DNA of 64,000 nt from an uncultured Aquimarina sp. (GCA_947498815.1 CANMLU010000003.1:310001-374000), one strand, 5' to 3'; counted from the first letter of the stretch, positions 7,601 through 15,714 are shown. The notes: a model not told the origin generated them from the sequence alone. Program-made: numbers and translations.

Positions 7601-9862
7601 GACTACTTCATTTGTAGTATTTGTCTTCCAGTCAAATTTGATAGTATGATCATTATCACTCGTTGAGTTAGCTTTCCAAGCTGCACCGGGAGCCCCTTGT
7701 TTGAGTATTCTATTTAAGGGCGAGGCCTCAAAGACACTTTCACTATAGGCATTGATATCGGATAGGGCAACGTCAATAAAATCATCGGTGTAGGTGTTTT
7801 TATAATAACTATTAATATCAGTATTGATATTAACTGATTTCAATAGTCCTTCTGTTGTATTAGATTCAAAGGGTAGGTATTGTTTGGCTTGTCTGCCATA
7901 GGCGTCATACTCGATATGAGTAACAATATCTTTTTGATCAGGAGAAGCCTTGATACCAATTTGTTGCTTTGGTCTTCCCAAACCATCAAAATAGGTAATG
8001 TTTTCTATCACACCTGTAGCTTCAGGTGATGTCACAGGTTTTTGATATACTCGGGTAAAAACATAATTCTCATCTGATAAAAAGCATCCCTGATTTTCAC
8101 CATATTCTCCTGGACATTGATCCGTGTTATCAAGCACGTATCCTGTTGGTTGTATACATTGTATTTTAGTGGTATTTGGATCTCCAAATCCATCGCCTTC
8201 ACTATCAGCATACCATATAGTATCAGGATTGATTGCCGGTAGATCATCATTACAATCCGTTACAGGTAATACTGTTTGTGTATACTTGCTCCCAGGGCTA
8301 CTACATGCGTTGACCGTACTTTCTGCAAATCCATCACCATCACCATCTTTATACCAGGTAGGCATTGGGATGATACCATAGGTTATCGGTTTTGCTGGAC
8401 CCCAACAGCCACTGGTATTGTTTCTACCTCTTAAATAATAGGTGCTCCCACTGGTTCGGGTAAGCACAGTCGAAGAATTTGCTGTGCTGGTTCCCGACGC
8501 ACTACTTTGCCAATACCAGGTGATCCCACTTGGAGGATTGCTTCGGGTTAAGGTGCTTTTTCCGCACTGATTGCTCACCGTTGGAGCCGATGGAGTCGGT
8601 GGTATCGAATTGATACTATAACTAACAGTACGTGCTGCACTCCAACAGCCTGTACTATTATTTCTAGCTCTAAGGTAGTAAGTACTCCCTCCGGTTAAGG
8701 TAATCGTCTTTGCAGAGTTAGAAGTACCGGTCCAATTGCTATTCAATTGCCAATACCAGGTATATCCACTTGGGGGATTCCCTCGGGTCAAAACTGTATT
8801 CCCACAATTTTTGGAGACTGTAGCGGCTGTGGGTACCGCAGGTGCTGGTTTTATGGAATAACTCACACTTCGTGGCGCACTCCAACAGCCTGTACTATTG
8901 TTTCTGGATCTTAAATAATAGGCGCTCCCGCTGGTTCTGGTAATTGTCTTTGCCGAATTCGAAGTACTGGTTCCTGAAGCACTGCTTTGCCAATACCAGG
9001 TATATCCACTCACGGGATATCCTCTTGTTAAGGTACTTTGACCACATTGATTTAACACCGTAGCAGCCGAAGGTGTGGCAGGAACCGCTTTTACAGAATA
9101 GTTAACAGTGCGCACCCCGCTCCAACATCCCGAACTGTTGTTTCGGGCTCTAAGGTAATACCTGCTTCCACTAGTACGATTAATGGTTTTGGCAGTATTG
9201 GATGTACTTGTGCCCGAAGTACTGTTTTGCCAGTACCAGGTGACCCCACTTGGTGGATTGCCTCGAGTGAGCACACTTTTACCACATTGGTTCGATACTG
9301 AAGCAGTAGGTGTTGAAGGAACACTTTTTACGGTATAACTTCCAGAACGCACACTACTCCAACAACCATTAAGGTTATGTTTTGCTCTAAGGTAATAGCT
9401 GCCATTACTGGTACGTGTAAAACTCTTGGCACTATTGGAAGTACTGGTGCCACTACTACTGCTTTGCCAATACCATGTCACATTGCTAGGAGGATTACCC
9501 CGGGTGATCACGGTATTACCACAGTTTTTAGTAACACTAACGGTAGGTCTGGCTGGACGATCTTCGTCGATACTTCCATCACCATCGTTATCTTTACCAT
9601 CGCATAATTCGTATGCTCCTGGATAAATGGTTCCATCGGTGTCGTTCCAATCTCCGGGTTGAGTCGCATAACCCGATAAAGGTGTTGTACTGGTTCTACG
9701 ATCGTTATCGTTTCCAAAGCCATCATTGTCTCTGTCTCTGAAGTATAAGGTACCTCCATCACCATCGGTGAATTGGGCAAATGCTTCTGCAAAAAACAGC
9801 AAGGCAAAGGCAAGCATGATATATTTTATATTGAATAGTTTCATTGTTGATCGGTATTGCAT
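4622..9862 (-). CDS. Secreted Rhs protein with MopE-like, Ig-like repeat and C-terminal nuclease-like toxin domains
   Basis: A 1746-residue protein. A signal peptide follows the first or seventh Met; the alternative start at 9844 gives MKLFNIKYIMLAF. Residues about 30-95 carry Asp-rich MopE-type metal-binding motifs (DRDNDGFGND, CDGKDNDGDGSIDED). Five 80-residue Ig-like repeats span about 95-492, then further DGDGDGF repeats. From about 600 a DUF6443-like segment (ITYFDGLGRPKQQ) leads into YD repeats. The Rhs core ends near 1480 (YYPYGL, GGKEEQDELGLIWYD, ARNYDPAIARW, DPDG). The last 65 residues hold C1682-x2-C1685, DHQPP with H1701, and C1720-x2-C1723 before SSSQGG. This is a treble-clef/HNH-like nuclease toxin pattern. 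It overlaps the stop of the upstream Rhs gene (TAATG) and is followed by the immunity gene. Substrate and delivery route are not shown; no T9SS tail is present. Confidence 0.85.
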   Translation of the reverse strand: MQYRSTMKLFNIKYIMLAFALLFFAEAFAQFTDGDGGTLYFRDRDNDGFGNDNDRRTSTTPLSGYATQPGDWNDTDGTIYPGAYELCDGKDNDGDGSIDEDRPARPTVSVTKNCGNTVITRGNPPSNVTWYWQSSSSGTSTSNSAKSFTRTSNGSYYLRAKHNLNGCWSSVRSGSYTVKSVPSTPTASVSNQCGKSVLTRGNPPSGVTWYWQNSTSGTSTSNTAKTINRTSGSRYYLRARNNSSGCWSGVRTVNYSVKAVPATPSAATVLNQCGQSTLTRGYPVSGYTWYWQSSASGTSTSNSAKTITRTSGSAYYLRSRNNSTGCWSAPRSVSYSIKPAPAVPTAATVSKNCGNTVLTRGNPPSGYTWYWQLNSNWTGTSNSAKTITLTGGSTYYLRARNNSTGCWSAARTVSYSINSIPPTPSAPTVSNQCGKSTLTRSNPPSGITWYWQSSASGTSTANSSTVLTRTSGSTYYLRGRNNTSGCWGPAKPITYGIIPMPTWYKDGDGDGFAESTVNACSSPGSKYTQTVLPVTDCNDDLPAINPDTIWYADSEGDGFGDPNTTKIQCIQPTGYVLDNTDQCPGEYGENQGCFLSDENYVFTRVYQKPVTSPEATGVIENITYFDGLGRPKQQIGIKASPDQKDIVTHIEYDAYGRQAKQYLPFESNTTEGLLKSVNINTDINSYYKNTYTDDFIDVALSDINAYSESVFEASPLNRILKQGAPGAAWKANSTSDNDHTIKFDWKTNTTNEVVYFEVTFTDNNKEQPQLVQGDYYGANQLYVNITKDENWDPGQTNLDDHTTKEYKDKLGRVILKRTYDKNVAHDTYYVYDDFGNLSYILPPGIDVSNGVDTDELNELAFQYRYDYRNRQVAKKIPGKDWEYTIFNKLDQAVLSQDVNLRANNEWIFNKYDALGRTAYTGKITIPNKTREQLQAEVTAFTGNLWVETATTGIYYTHAGYPNTQNAEILTINYYDDYRFDTVGFTAPISIYNVPITTKTKSLATGTKIKVLGTSSWITTVNWYDKKARSIYAATKNEYLQTTNVVETKFDFVGKVLETKTTHTKGNNAAIVTTDTFEYDHMGRMLNQTQSINGQQETLAENTYDALGQLITKKVGNGLQEIDYTYNVLGWLQKINGDSKNDNDAFTFTMGYNQGANPLYNGNISRTEWQTTNDNVIRGYDYTYDALNRIKGAISSDNKYDLSNVTYDKMGNLLTLNRKGHTNVQATTFGDMDILRYQYNAGNKLRKVDDTGAVYGFKDGSNTGDDFEYDLNGNMTKDRNKGITAITYNHLNLPETITLSNSKGTGTISYVYNATGAKLKKIFTEGSTTTNTEYASGYIYKNNQLQYISTPEGYATPNGNAYRYVYQYKDHLGNTRLSYTQNDSGNLEIIQESNYYPYGLTQRGYNSAVSPLGNSTAQLLKFGGKEEQDELGLIWYDVTARNYDPAIARWMNLDPLAEVMRRHSPYNYAFDNPIYFIDPDGRLPFGNGGTNGGGVLTQTAGQRLGNAVVRKAKSLWNAVTSLASNSTATNVALAMTSLSNNQNLQNGANAALSGDVAGVAKAVGESVNSSIDQIAATENVSTQDATVMYMDGVVLDVAASIATDGLVAGVGKGASAVSKIDNAAPSISTKIISEAKRVHPDVNTSTLTPGPNAKSSIPARSKSQSFTKAERNAINEIGSTDGCHTCGSTSSGRASGNFTPDHQPPSALIPPAVSQDLYPHCASCSSSQGGTVGALKRKGFDPNNINQ
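8386..9580 (-). repeat. Five tandem 240-base repeats encoding 80-residue Ig-like modules
   Basis: Landmarks such as CAATACCAGG recur near 8514, 8754, 8994, 9234 and 9474, an exact 240-base period. Each unit encodes a module with conserved CG, LTRGNPPSGxTWYWQ, GTSTSNxAK, YYLRxRNN and GCW elements. The paired Cys residues and the WYW core suggest an Ig-like or similar beta-sandwich. DNA similarity between units is high enough for copy-number change by recombination. Confidence 0.9.
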
Positions 9863-12800
9863 TACTGTTGGTTTTTATAGTGGTATTTGTTTTCTGAAAT
9901 AAGATGGCCTTCGGCATCTTTTACAAACTGAAGGCGGTTATTCACATCGTAGGTATAGTGCATAGTGTACCCTCTCGGGTCCGTAATACTTTTTATTCCA
10001 ATCAGTGGATCATAAACATATGTGGTTACCATAGCATCCGATAAGGTTGTTCGTAAATTATCTAGTGTATTCAAAGAAGATTCATCAAAATCTTGTAATG
10101 CAGTTTCTGTAATACTCAATGCATTTGCCACTTCTTGGAAAGTTGCATTTTCAATCTTGGCAACAGGATACATTTTATTGTAGCTCCAAACTATGGTAAC
10201 ACTATTACCATCTTCGATATGGTACTCAAGAATATTGCCTTGATCATCATATTTATCATATGAAATACGTCTACATGCGTTATCTCTGTATGGATCAGGA
10301 TAGTTAACTTGTGTACAACTTATTTCTTCATCTAATAAAATAAGATTATTGTTTTCAGGAAACTTCTTATAAATACTGCGATTAGTTTCAACTGTTTTAC
10401 CTCCATGAGTTTTATCTATGCGTGTAGGAATCCCTATTCTGTTTTGGCTCCCCAGATCAGATTCTAATCTTGGGTACGTGTACTTGGTTGAAAAGATTTT
10501 TCCATCGGATGATTTAAAAATTTCATCATTAATGACTAAGTTGTTATTGTTATAGTCATAGTTGCGCCTGGTTTGAACATTATCTGCACCAAAATGATCC
10601 GTGGTCGTACTATAACTCAATACAGACTCTCTACCTTTTAATGGGTAATAGAAAAATAAATATTCTGAAAATTCCCTTAGTAAGGAACTAGTAGTTCCTA
10701 TATCAAGAGAGCTATACTTACCAGGTAATGAAACCGGTTTTACTCCATAACTCAAAGAGGGAATATGAGTTTTCGAAGTATAAGAATTGACAATTTCTTT
10801 TCTTAGACTTCCATCTTGTCCATAGATCTCCTTTTTAATCAATAATCCATTATCAAGATCTGCCGTTCGTACACTATTAGCATAAAGATCTAAATCAGTG
10901 TTACTTACGGTTCCTACAGTATTTATTTTCTGTTGAATGCTTTTATCTGGAATATTAGTGAAATGAGAAATCGTTTTTCCATTTGAAACACCTGAAGTTG
11001 CATTTATTTCTTCTACAGATACTTTGTCATATCCAACATAATTTCCATTTGCCAAAGGGTCATTTTGATAAACATTCGTAGCATAGGTTGTTATTTTATC
11101 ACCACGGGAATAACTTCGATACCAAGTTGCACCATGACCATGTCTTAAATATGCGGAATTATATCTTTCTTTATCATCGTAGAGTTTAAAAGGAGTAATA
11201 TGTTTACCCCCTCCATATGTATATTGTTTTATATATTTTTGAGAAGGGCTAATACTATCTGTTACAGTTTTAATACGTAACCCAAATCCTTGACTTTTGG
11301 TCTGTGTATAGCTGACACCATTAATCTTATTATCATAATTTGGAAAAATATAATTATCAAATTCGTTTAACTCATATACAAATTTCGTAAATGCACCAGT
11401 TGGGTATTGTATCATTTCCAGGATACCGGCTTTAATATTTTCTGGGTGTGAAGATTTATTCACCTGATTTTCGATTTCCGTTCTTAGAATTATTGCCCAT
11501 GTAGGTATTAAACTTTCATCCCTGTATAAGCGAAATGGATTATAAAACATCGAATTATTAGTTAAACCATTATAATAACCCCAATAATCCTGTGATAAAG
11601 AATTTTTTCTTGGCAGCTTAATTGAATTATAAGAAAAATTGTAGCGTTGATCTTTGATTTGTAAACCATCCAGTTTTAAACGTTTTGATAGATGATCGGT
11701 ACCCGTAATACTTTGGAAATAAGAAAAATAAAAATCAATGGTTTTAATTTTTTGAGTTTCATAAAACACTTCCATCTTATCTAAGCGTTGGTCCCCTGGC
11801 AAATCAAGCCTATTTGATCTGTTAAATATAATTTTAGCATTTTTAAAAGTAATTTCTTTAAGAATACTCTTCTGCTGGCTTCGATTAGAATAGTAACGAT
11901 TAGCTTTTATTTGTATACCCTCGCTATAATGACCCCTTGAAACAAGTGTAGATGAATTTTGATTATATGTTTGATCCGGTCCAACAAATTGTCCAGGGGC
12001 AGCAGTTTGCCATATATCAGAACCTTTTTGAGTAACATTAAGAAAATCACAATGTCCAGAATACCCAGAATACGTTATAATACTTTGTAGCTTTTCATAA
12101 TGAAAATACACCTCATTCCCCTTTGTATCAATAATCTTGGTAATTTTCCAAACTCTGGAGGAATTTTTAGGGCTATCACTAAAATTGCTTGTGGTTGTTT
12201 TAAAAAAAGGATCATAACCAGAATTTTCTTGCTCAAAAGCTGTTGATTGATTTCCTGCATGAGGATTGGCAATAGGATTAATTTTTAATTGTTCACTAAA
12301 AACATATCGCATTCCATCGGGGGCAGTAACTACCCATTCAAAAGTATCATTTCCATTGTCATTTACAGCTATTTGATAACCTTTTTTGTTTAATACATTG
12401 ATCCTTTTACCTCCGCGGTAATTGGGATCTATGAAAAAAGTCAAAGAATGCCCAAAAAAGTTAGCAGAAAACAAATCAACTTCTATATCTACCTGGGAGT
12501 AAGTTCCATATGTCAAAGTTTGCCTATAATCTACTAACATAAACCCACTAGGATAGTAAGGTCCTAGATAGCCAGAGATACCCCCGTCAGTTCTTACTTT
12601 TGCTGCATAATAATCATCTATATGATACAAGGGATTTACAGTTTCGAATTGGATTCTATCATTACCAGTTACTGATCCATAAGGATAGGTATAATAGGCC
12701 TGTGGTTGCGGTTGAACAATATATTCTGGTCTGTACTCATTATAATAATTAGGTACTTTAACGGGTACCACCAGATCATCCCAGCCTTTGGTGATTTGAG

Positions 12801-13104
12801 AGATTACTCCTAGATTAATATTCCATCCTAATCCAACCCAAGACGCTTCTTCATCTACACGTATCCCATTTGAGTGATAGGATAATCTCAAGGGAATCTC
12901 AATGTCTCCGTTCTTAATAGTGTATAGCGGTATTGCTATATTAGGTACTCCTGTATATTCTGATACTGGAATATTCCCATACTTTTCTAAAGAATATACC
13001 TCAGGAGTCTTGGGTTCTTGAAATTTTAAATTAAGCTGTGCAGTTATAGAGTTGCAACAGAATAATGAAATAACAAATAGAATAATTGTTATGTCGTTTT
13101 TCAT
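9862..13104 (-). CDS. Secreted Rhs/YD-repeat shell protein, first gene of the toxin operon
   Basis: With the ATG at 13104 the protein is 1080 residues and opens with a clean signal peptide (MKNDITIILFVISLFCCNSITAQ). An upstream ATG at 13152 would add 16 polar residues and is less likely. The first 90 residues (PKTPEVYSLEKYGNIPVSEYTGVPNIAIPLYTI, LRLSYHSNGIRVDEEASWVGLGWNI) are the conserved N-terminus of Bacteroidota Rhs-associated surface proteins. The end has YD-repeat motifs (YVYDPLIGIKSITDPRGYTMHYTYD). There is no Rhs core hairpin or toxin tip here; those are in the next gene, whose ATG overlaps this stop. The two products may form one composite shell, comparable in idea to the two-piece TcB/TcC cocoon; that is inference. 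Transcription probably starts from the module at 13182-13342. Confidence 0.85.
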   Translation of the reverse strand: MKNDITIILFVISLFCCNSITAQLNLKFQEPKTPEVYSLEKYGNIPVSEYTGVPNIAIPLYTIKNGDIEIPLRLSYHSNGIRVDEEASWVGLGWNINLGVISQITKGWDDLVVPVKVPNYYNEYRPEYIVQPQPQAYYTYPYGSVTGNDRIQFETVNPLYHIDDYYAAKVRTDGGISGYLGPYYPSGFMLVDYRQTLTYGTYSQVDIEVDLFSANFFGHSLTFFIDPNYRGGKRINVLNKKGYQIAVNDNGNDTFEWVVTAPDGMRYVFSEQLKINPIANPHAGNQSTAFEQENSGYDPFFKTTTSNFSDSPKNSSRVWKITKIIDTKGNEVYFHYEKLQSIITYSGYSGHCDFLNVTQKGSDIWQTAAPGQFVGPDQTYNQNSSTLVSRGHYSEGIQIKANRYYSNRSQQKSILKEITFKNAKIIFNRSNRLDLPGDQRLDKMEVFYETQKIKTIDFYFSYFQSITGTDHLSKRLKLDGLQIKDQRYNFSYNSIKLPRKNSLSQDYWGYYNGLTNNSMFYNPFRLYRDESLIPTWAIILRTEIENQVNKSSHPENIKAGILEMIQYPTGAFTKFVYELNEFDNYIFPNYDNKINGVSYTQTKSQGFGLRIKTVTDSISPSQKYIKQYTYGGGKHITPFKLYDDKERYNSAYLRHGHGATWYRSYSRGDKITTYATNVYQNDPLANGNYVGYDKVSVEEINATSGVSNGKTISHFTNIPDKSIQQKINTVGTVSNTDLDLYANSVRTADLDNGLLIKKEIYGQDGSLRKEIVNSYTSKTHIPSLSYGVKPVSLPGKYSSLDIGTTSSLLREFSEYLFFYYPLKGRESVLSYSTTTDHFGADNVQTRRNYDYNNNNLVINDEIFKSSDGKIFSTKYTYPRLESDLGSQNRIGIPTRIDKTHGGKTVETNRSIYKKFPENNNLILLDEEISCTQVNYPDPYRDNACRRISYDKYDDQGNILEYHIEDGNSVTIVWSYNKMYPVAKIENATFQEVANALSITETALQDFDESSLNTLDNLRTTLSDAMVTTYVYDPLIGIKSITDPRGYTMHYTYDVNNRLQFVKDAEGHLISENKYHYKNQQ

Positions 13105-13181
13105 AAAGTAAGTATTTATTAGTGACTGGTTTTGTTTTCCAAAAAGTGGCAAACCTAAGTAAATCTTCGCACTTTAGATCA

Positions 13182-13342
13182 GGGGAAAAATACCCTTTTC
13201 GTTAAGTGGTAAAGAAAAATAGTTGACCTACTCAAAAAGTGTTGTTTTTTTAATTGATTTTACGGTTTTCCTCAATTTCATAAGCCTTTATTTAAATTAA
13301 TAGTGCAATAATAGTCCATACCAGTTCCATTTTTCGGAACTG
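13182..13342 (-). promoter_or_regulatory. Rhs operon regulatory module (palindrome plus GGGTATTTTTCCCC box)
   Basis: A perfect inverted repeat CAGTTCC-ATTTTTC-GGAACTG lies at 13322-13342, followed toward the gene by TATTATTG, a possible variant -7 element. GGGTATTTTTCCCC (minus strand) sits at 13182-13195, 127 bases from the palindrome. The same pair, 130 bases apart, precedes the 518-residue gene at 2851-3014. The palindrome would be placed near or just upstream of -33, suitable for an activator or repressor dimer. Confidence 0.6.
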
Positions 13343-13379
13343 AGAAAAAAAATTTTTTTCACCATTGTTTTTATTCCAC

Positions 13380-13643
13380 TCATGCATTAATTCTCTTGGC
13401 ATTATGCTCTTTAAAATGAAATCCAACAGAAAAATTTACAGGCTTTGCATAGACAAAACTTCGTCTTTTATGATTATATTCTACAGGAGCATTGAGAGCT
13501 TTCATGGTATTAAGTACTGCATATAATTTGGTTCTTGATATTCCCACCCTATACGCTAATTCCTTTGGAGTTCCTGTAGCTTGTAAACGAATCAATTGAT
13601 CGATACGTTCCATGAGCCTGAGTTGTCTGATAATAATATTCAT
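13380..13643 (-). CDS. Small HTH transcriptional regulator
   Basis: An 87-residue protein. Residues 10-55 (MERIDQLIRLQATGTPKELAYRVGISRTKLY, given here in two parts) form a DeoR/HTH_11-like helix-turn-helix: 'ERIDQLIRLQATGTPKEL' followed by 'AYRVGISRTKLYAVLNTMK'. The tail (VEYNHKRRSFVYAKPV) looks like a short wing. No effector domain is present. It lies on the same strand as the Rhs operon, and the operon's palindrome starts 38 bases past its stop, so it is a candidate local regulator of that site. This is inferred from position only. Confidence 0.65.
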   Translation of the reverse strand: MNIIIRQLRLMERIDQLIRLQATGTPKELAYRVGISRTKLYAVLNTMKALNAPVEYNHKRRSFVYAKPVNFSVGFHFKEHNAKRINA

Positions 13644-13729
13644 AGTAAAAAACGTTTGATGTTAATTTTCAATTGGCCTAAGTGGATATGCTATAGAGAT
13701 GAGAATTTATAATGAAATGTTACATGGTT

Positions 13730-14206
13730 TTATTTGGGGTCTATTTTGTCCAACAATTCTAACAACAAGAGTCGTTGGGTTTTAGGGTTTCGTCTTTTTA
13801 CATTATTATTCTTCAGGAAATGATCTATAATTGGCTTTAAGTGCATATTGCAAAAAGCTTCTTCAATATTCCTATTATCAAATGCAATGAGTTCGTATTG
13901 ACCCGGAACAGTAAAATATAAGCTTTCGCCTATAAGGAATTCAGGAAATAACGATTTCATTTTATACACATTCATATAACAACTTCGGTCTTCCATGTAG
14001 CAATATCCATAACTATCGATGCCCACAACATTTTCCTTTAAACATAAATCTTCTATGCTTTTTTTAATCTCTTTAAATTGTATTGGAGTACTAAAATCAA
14101 TTAACAGACCTTCTATCTTATGTAAAATATCATAAGCCTCAAATTTGCTTAAACCATCAAATTGTTTGACAACATTTTGTAAGATTTTTTCTTCATGTGT
14201 AATCAT
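13730..14206 (-). CDS. Hypothetical protein, 158 residues
   Basis: I do not recognise a family. The product is a soluble mixed helical/strand protein without signal peptide. It has a Cys- and Tyr-rich middle (SYGYCYMEDRSCYMNVYKM, residues about 65-83), a SLYFTVPGQYELIAFDNR strand-like segment and a basic end (KRRNPKTQRLLLLELLDKI). The N-terminus (EEKILQNVVKQFDGLSKFEA) resembles the start of small regulatory or kinase-adaptor proteins in length only. Its neighbours are small regulators in the accessory region, so a phage or element role is possible. Confidence 0.55.
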   Translation of the reverse strand: MITHEEKILQNVVKQFDGLSKFEAYDILHKIEGLLIDFSTPIQFKEIKKSIEDLCLKENVVGIDSYGYCYMEDRSCYMNVYKMKSLFPEFLIGESLYFTVPGQYELIAFDNRNIEEAFCNMHLKPIIDHFLKNNNVKRRNPKTQRLLLLELLDKIDPK

Positions 14207-14277
14207 GCTTTTTATAATTTTAATTCGAATATTTTAGATAACATTGCAATTTTTTGGGGCAAAGTGTATTATGGTGG

Positions 14278-14544
14278 TTAACGGTTAATAATTGTAACTA
14301 TTTGTTCTTTGAATTCCGTATAACCATTTAATAAAATCATCATTCTTTTCTTATTTATCCATTCTATTGCATCCTCCAAGGATTCGCCACTATTGAAAAG
14401 ACATCTTATCCATTTATCAATGGTAACTTCATAATAATGTCCATCATTTAAACATCTATTAAACCCCTTTATGTCCATATGAAAATACTCTACTATTGTA
14501 TTAAAGTATCTTTTTTCGTTTTTACACTCATTGCTCTTTTTCAT
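14278..14544 (-). CDS. Hypothetical protein, 88 residues
   Basis: I start it at the ATG at 14544 (MKKSNECKNEKRYF), which lies just after the stop of the preceding HTH gene. Earlier in-frame codons would overlap that gene. The product is acidic/basic mixed and helical, with YFHMDIKGFNRCLNDGHYYEVTIDKWIRCLFNSGESL in the centre (about residues 13-50, quoted as landmarks HMDIKGF and TIDKWIRC). No family is recognised. It probably forms an operon with the HTH gene at 14558-14761, from which it is separated by 13 bases. Confidence 0.5.
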   Translation of the reverse strand: MKKSNECKNEKRYFNTIVEYFHMDIKGFNRCLNDGHYYEVTIDKWIRCLFNSGESLEDAIEWINKKRMMILLNGYTEFKEQIVTIINR

Positions 14545-14557
14545 TACTATTTTGGGT

Positions 14558-14761
14558 TTAAAAAAATTTGTTGTCATTCGGTAGTAAAATCTCAAGGATT
14601 GCCTTTAGGTCCTTTAGAATTGATTTTGCCACCTTTGTATTAACTTTTCGATCTCCGGCTGCTATAAACGATACATACCTTCCAGATTTGCTATATTTCC
14701 TGCCTAATGATGAATGAACGCCTCTAAGAATTTTTTGTTCCTCCTTAGTAAAATTTTGCAT
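14558..14761 (-). CDS. Small HTH protein, likely autoregulated
   Basis: From the ATG at 14761 it has 67 residues; a TTG at 14779 would add six and would lie inside the predicted operator. The segment KILRGVHSSLGRKYSKSG, then RYVSFIAAGDRKVNTKVAKSIL, reads as a helix-turn-helix of the lambda-repressor/phage-Cro kind: helix, 'GxS..YVS.I..G.RKVN', helix. The gene is divergent from 14844-15323. The space between holds a promoter and repeated operator-like sites, so autorepression is likely. It is followed by the 88-residue gene in the same operon. Confidence 0.6.
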   Translation of the reverse strand: MQNFTKEEQKILRGVHSSLGRKYSKSGRYVSFIAAGDRKVNTKVAKSILKDLKAILEILLPNDNKFF

Positions 14762-14769
14762 ACATTTGT

Positions 14770-14831
14770 TTTGTTCCAATATCAGAACAAATATACAAAC
14801 TTTTTTAAACTAATCAAACTTTTTAAACTGA
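14770..14831. promoter_or_regulatory. Divergent promoter with palindrome and two direct operator repeats
   Basis: For the minus-strand gene there is a consensus Bacteroidota promoter: TTTG at 14815-14818 (complement), 19 bases, then TATATTTG at 14788-14795 (complement). An inverted repeat TTTGTTC-N8-GAACAAA covers 14770-14791, overlapping the -7 element and the expected start of transcription. Two direct copies of CAAACTTTTT(T)AAACT lie at 14796-14812 and 14815-14831, 19 bases apart. A related CAAACTTTTTT motif occurs at 16580-16590. Confidence 0.65.
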
Positions 14832-14843
14832 TTTTTTCACACA

Positions 14844-15323
14844 ATGAAGGGCGAAAACATAGAAAGTGATTTAATAAGCGATTTACAAGATCTTATCATT
14901 GAAAAAAAAGAGCTTGATCGTATTTCTTGGGATAACCTTGGAGCTTTGATAGGTTATTCAGGTGTTGGGTTAAAGAAAGCGATAGGAAAAAAGAGCTTAT
15001 CCTTGACTCACATAGAAGAAATAATAATTAAGTTAGGGCTTACAAAACAGGCTCAAGAGTTAGGAATGAAATTATCTGGTCGAAAGCCATACGTTATAGA
15101 CAGAAAAAATGAAAAATCCGATATTCGTAATTTTCTACAAAAGGATAAAATTCTCAAAAATGAAGAAGATTTGGAAATACTTAAATCGATGTGTTTTGCC
15201 AACTGGACTGCATTATTGAAAAAAGAAGATTTTAAGGATAAGATAAAACTTGCGTCTATGAAAGACATTGATAAAATATTAGATGAAAGATTAGCTATAA
15301 TTCTTAAAAATATGAAGAACTAA
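14844..15323 (+). CDS. Hypothetical HTH-like protein, 159 residues
   Basis: The N-terminal part (residues about 25-65) reads ISWDNLGALIGYSGVGLKKA, then IGKKSLSLTHIEEIIIKLGL. This resembles an XRE-type five-helix DNA-binding domain in which 'WDNLGALIGYSGVGLKKAI' replaces the canonical 'tq.eLA..lGvs...is..'. The rest is lysine-rich and helical without a known domain. No signal peptide is present. It is divergent from the small HTH gene at 14558-14761 and shares its operator region, a layout like phage immunity switches. Its stop is 9 bases from that of the convergent gene at 15332. Confidence 0.55.
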   Translation: MKGENIESDLISDLQDLIIEKKELDRISWDNLGALIGYSGVGLKKAIGKKSLSLTHIEEIIIKLGLTKQAQELGMKLSGRKPYVIDRKNEKSDIRNFLQKDKILKNEEDLEILKSMCFANWTALLKKEDFKDKIKLASMKDIDKILDERLAIILKNMKN

Positions 15324-15331
15324 CAATAATG

Positions 15332-15583
15332 TTAGAATTCGGAAACAAGGCTTCTCAATAATCTCGCTTCATAAAATTCGGATAAAATTAAGTTTTTTAA
15401 CGATTCAGGGCTTAGCCCTTCTTGTTTCATTATAAATGTTGCCTTTCTGGTAAACTTCTCATTTTCTTCTTCAATTTCATCTTTAATAGTTTTCTCAACG
15501 CGTTCTATAAGAATTTTAAAAACATCGTCGTCGATATATTTTTTCTTTTCCCTTAACTTTTTTAACGCATCTTTCTGATTCAT
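15332..15583 (-). CDS. Hypothetical charged helical protein, 83 residues
   Basis: Starts MNQKDALKKLREKKKYIDDD and continues with a long Glu/Lys-rich helix to a hydrophobic end (LLRSLVSEF). No signal, membrane segment or known domain. It could be a small coiled-coil or antitoxin-like protein, but nothing proves this. It is convergent with the 159-residue gene. Confidence 0.5.
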   Translation of the reverse strand: MNQKDALKKLREKKKYIDDDVFKILIERVEKTIKDEIEEENEKFTRKATFIMKQEGLSPESLKNLILSEFYEARLLRSLVSEF

Positions 15584-15714
15584 TTTTTTTCATTTTGGAG
15601 TTGTCTAGCATGATATTAAAGCGGGGTTTGTAATTAAATCTTCGAAATTGGAAAGGCATTGCCAATTCTGAATTCATGTTTAGTTAAAATTACTTTTAGT
15701 ACTTACAGAAAAGT

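Noticed and set aside
9377-9626. Plus-strand frames opposite the Ig-like repeats
   Set aside because: Antisense shadow of the repeat-rich coding region.
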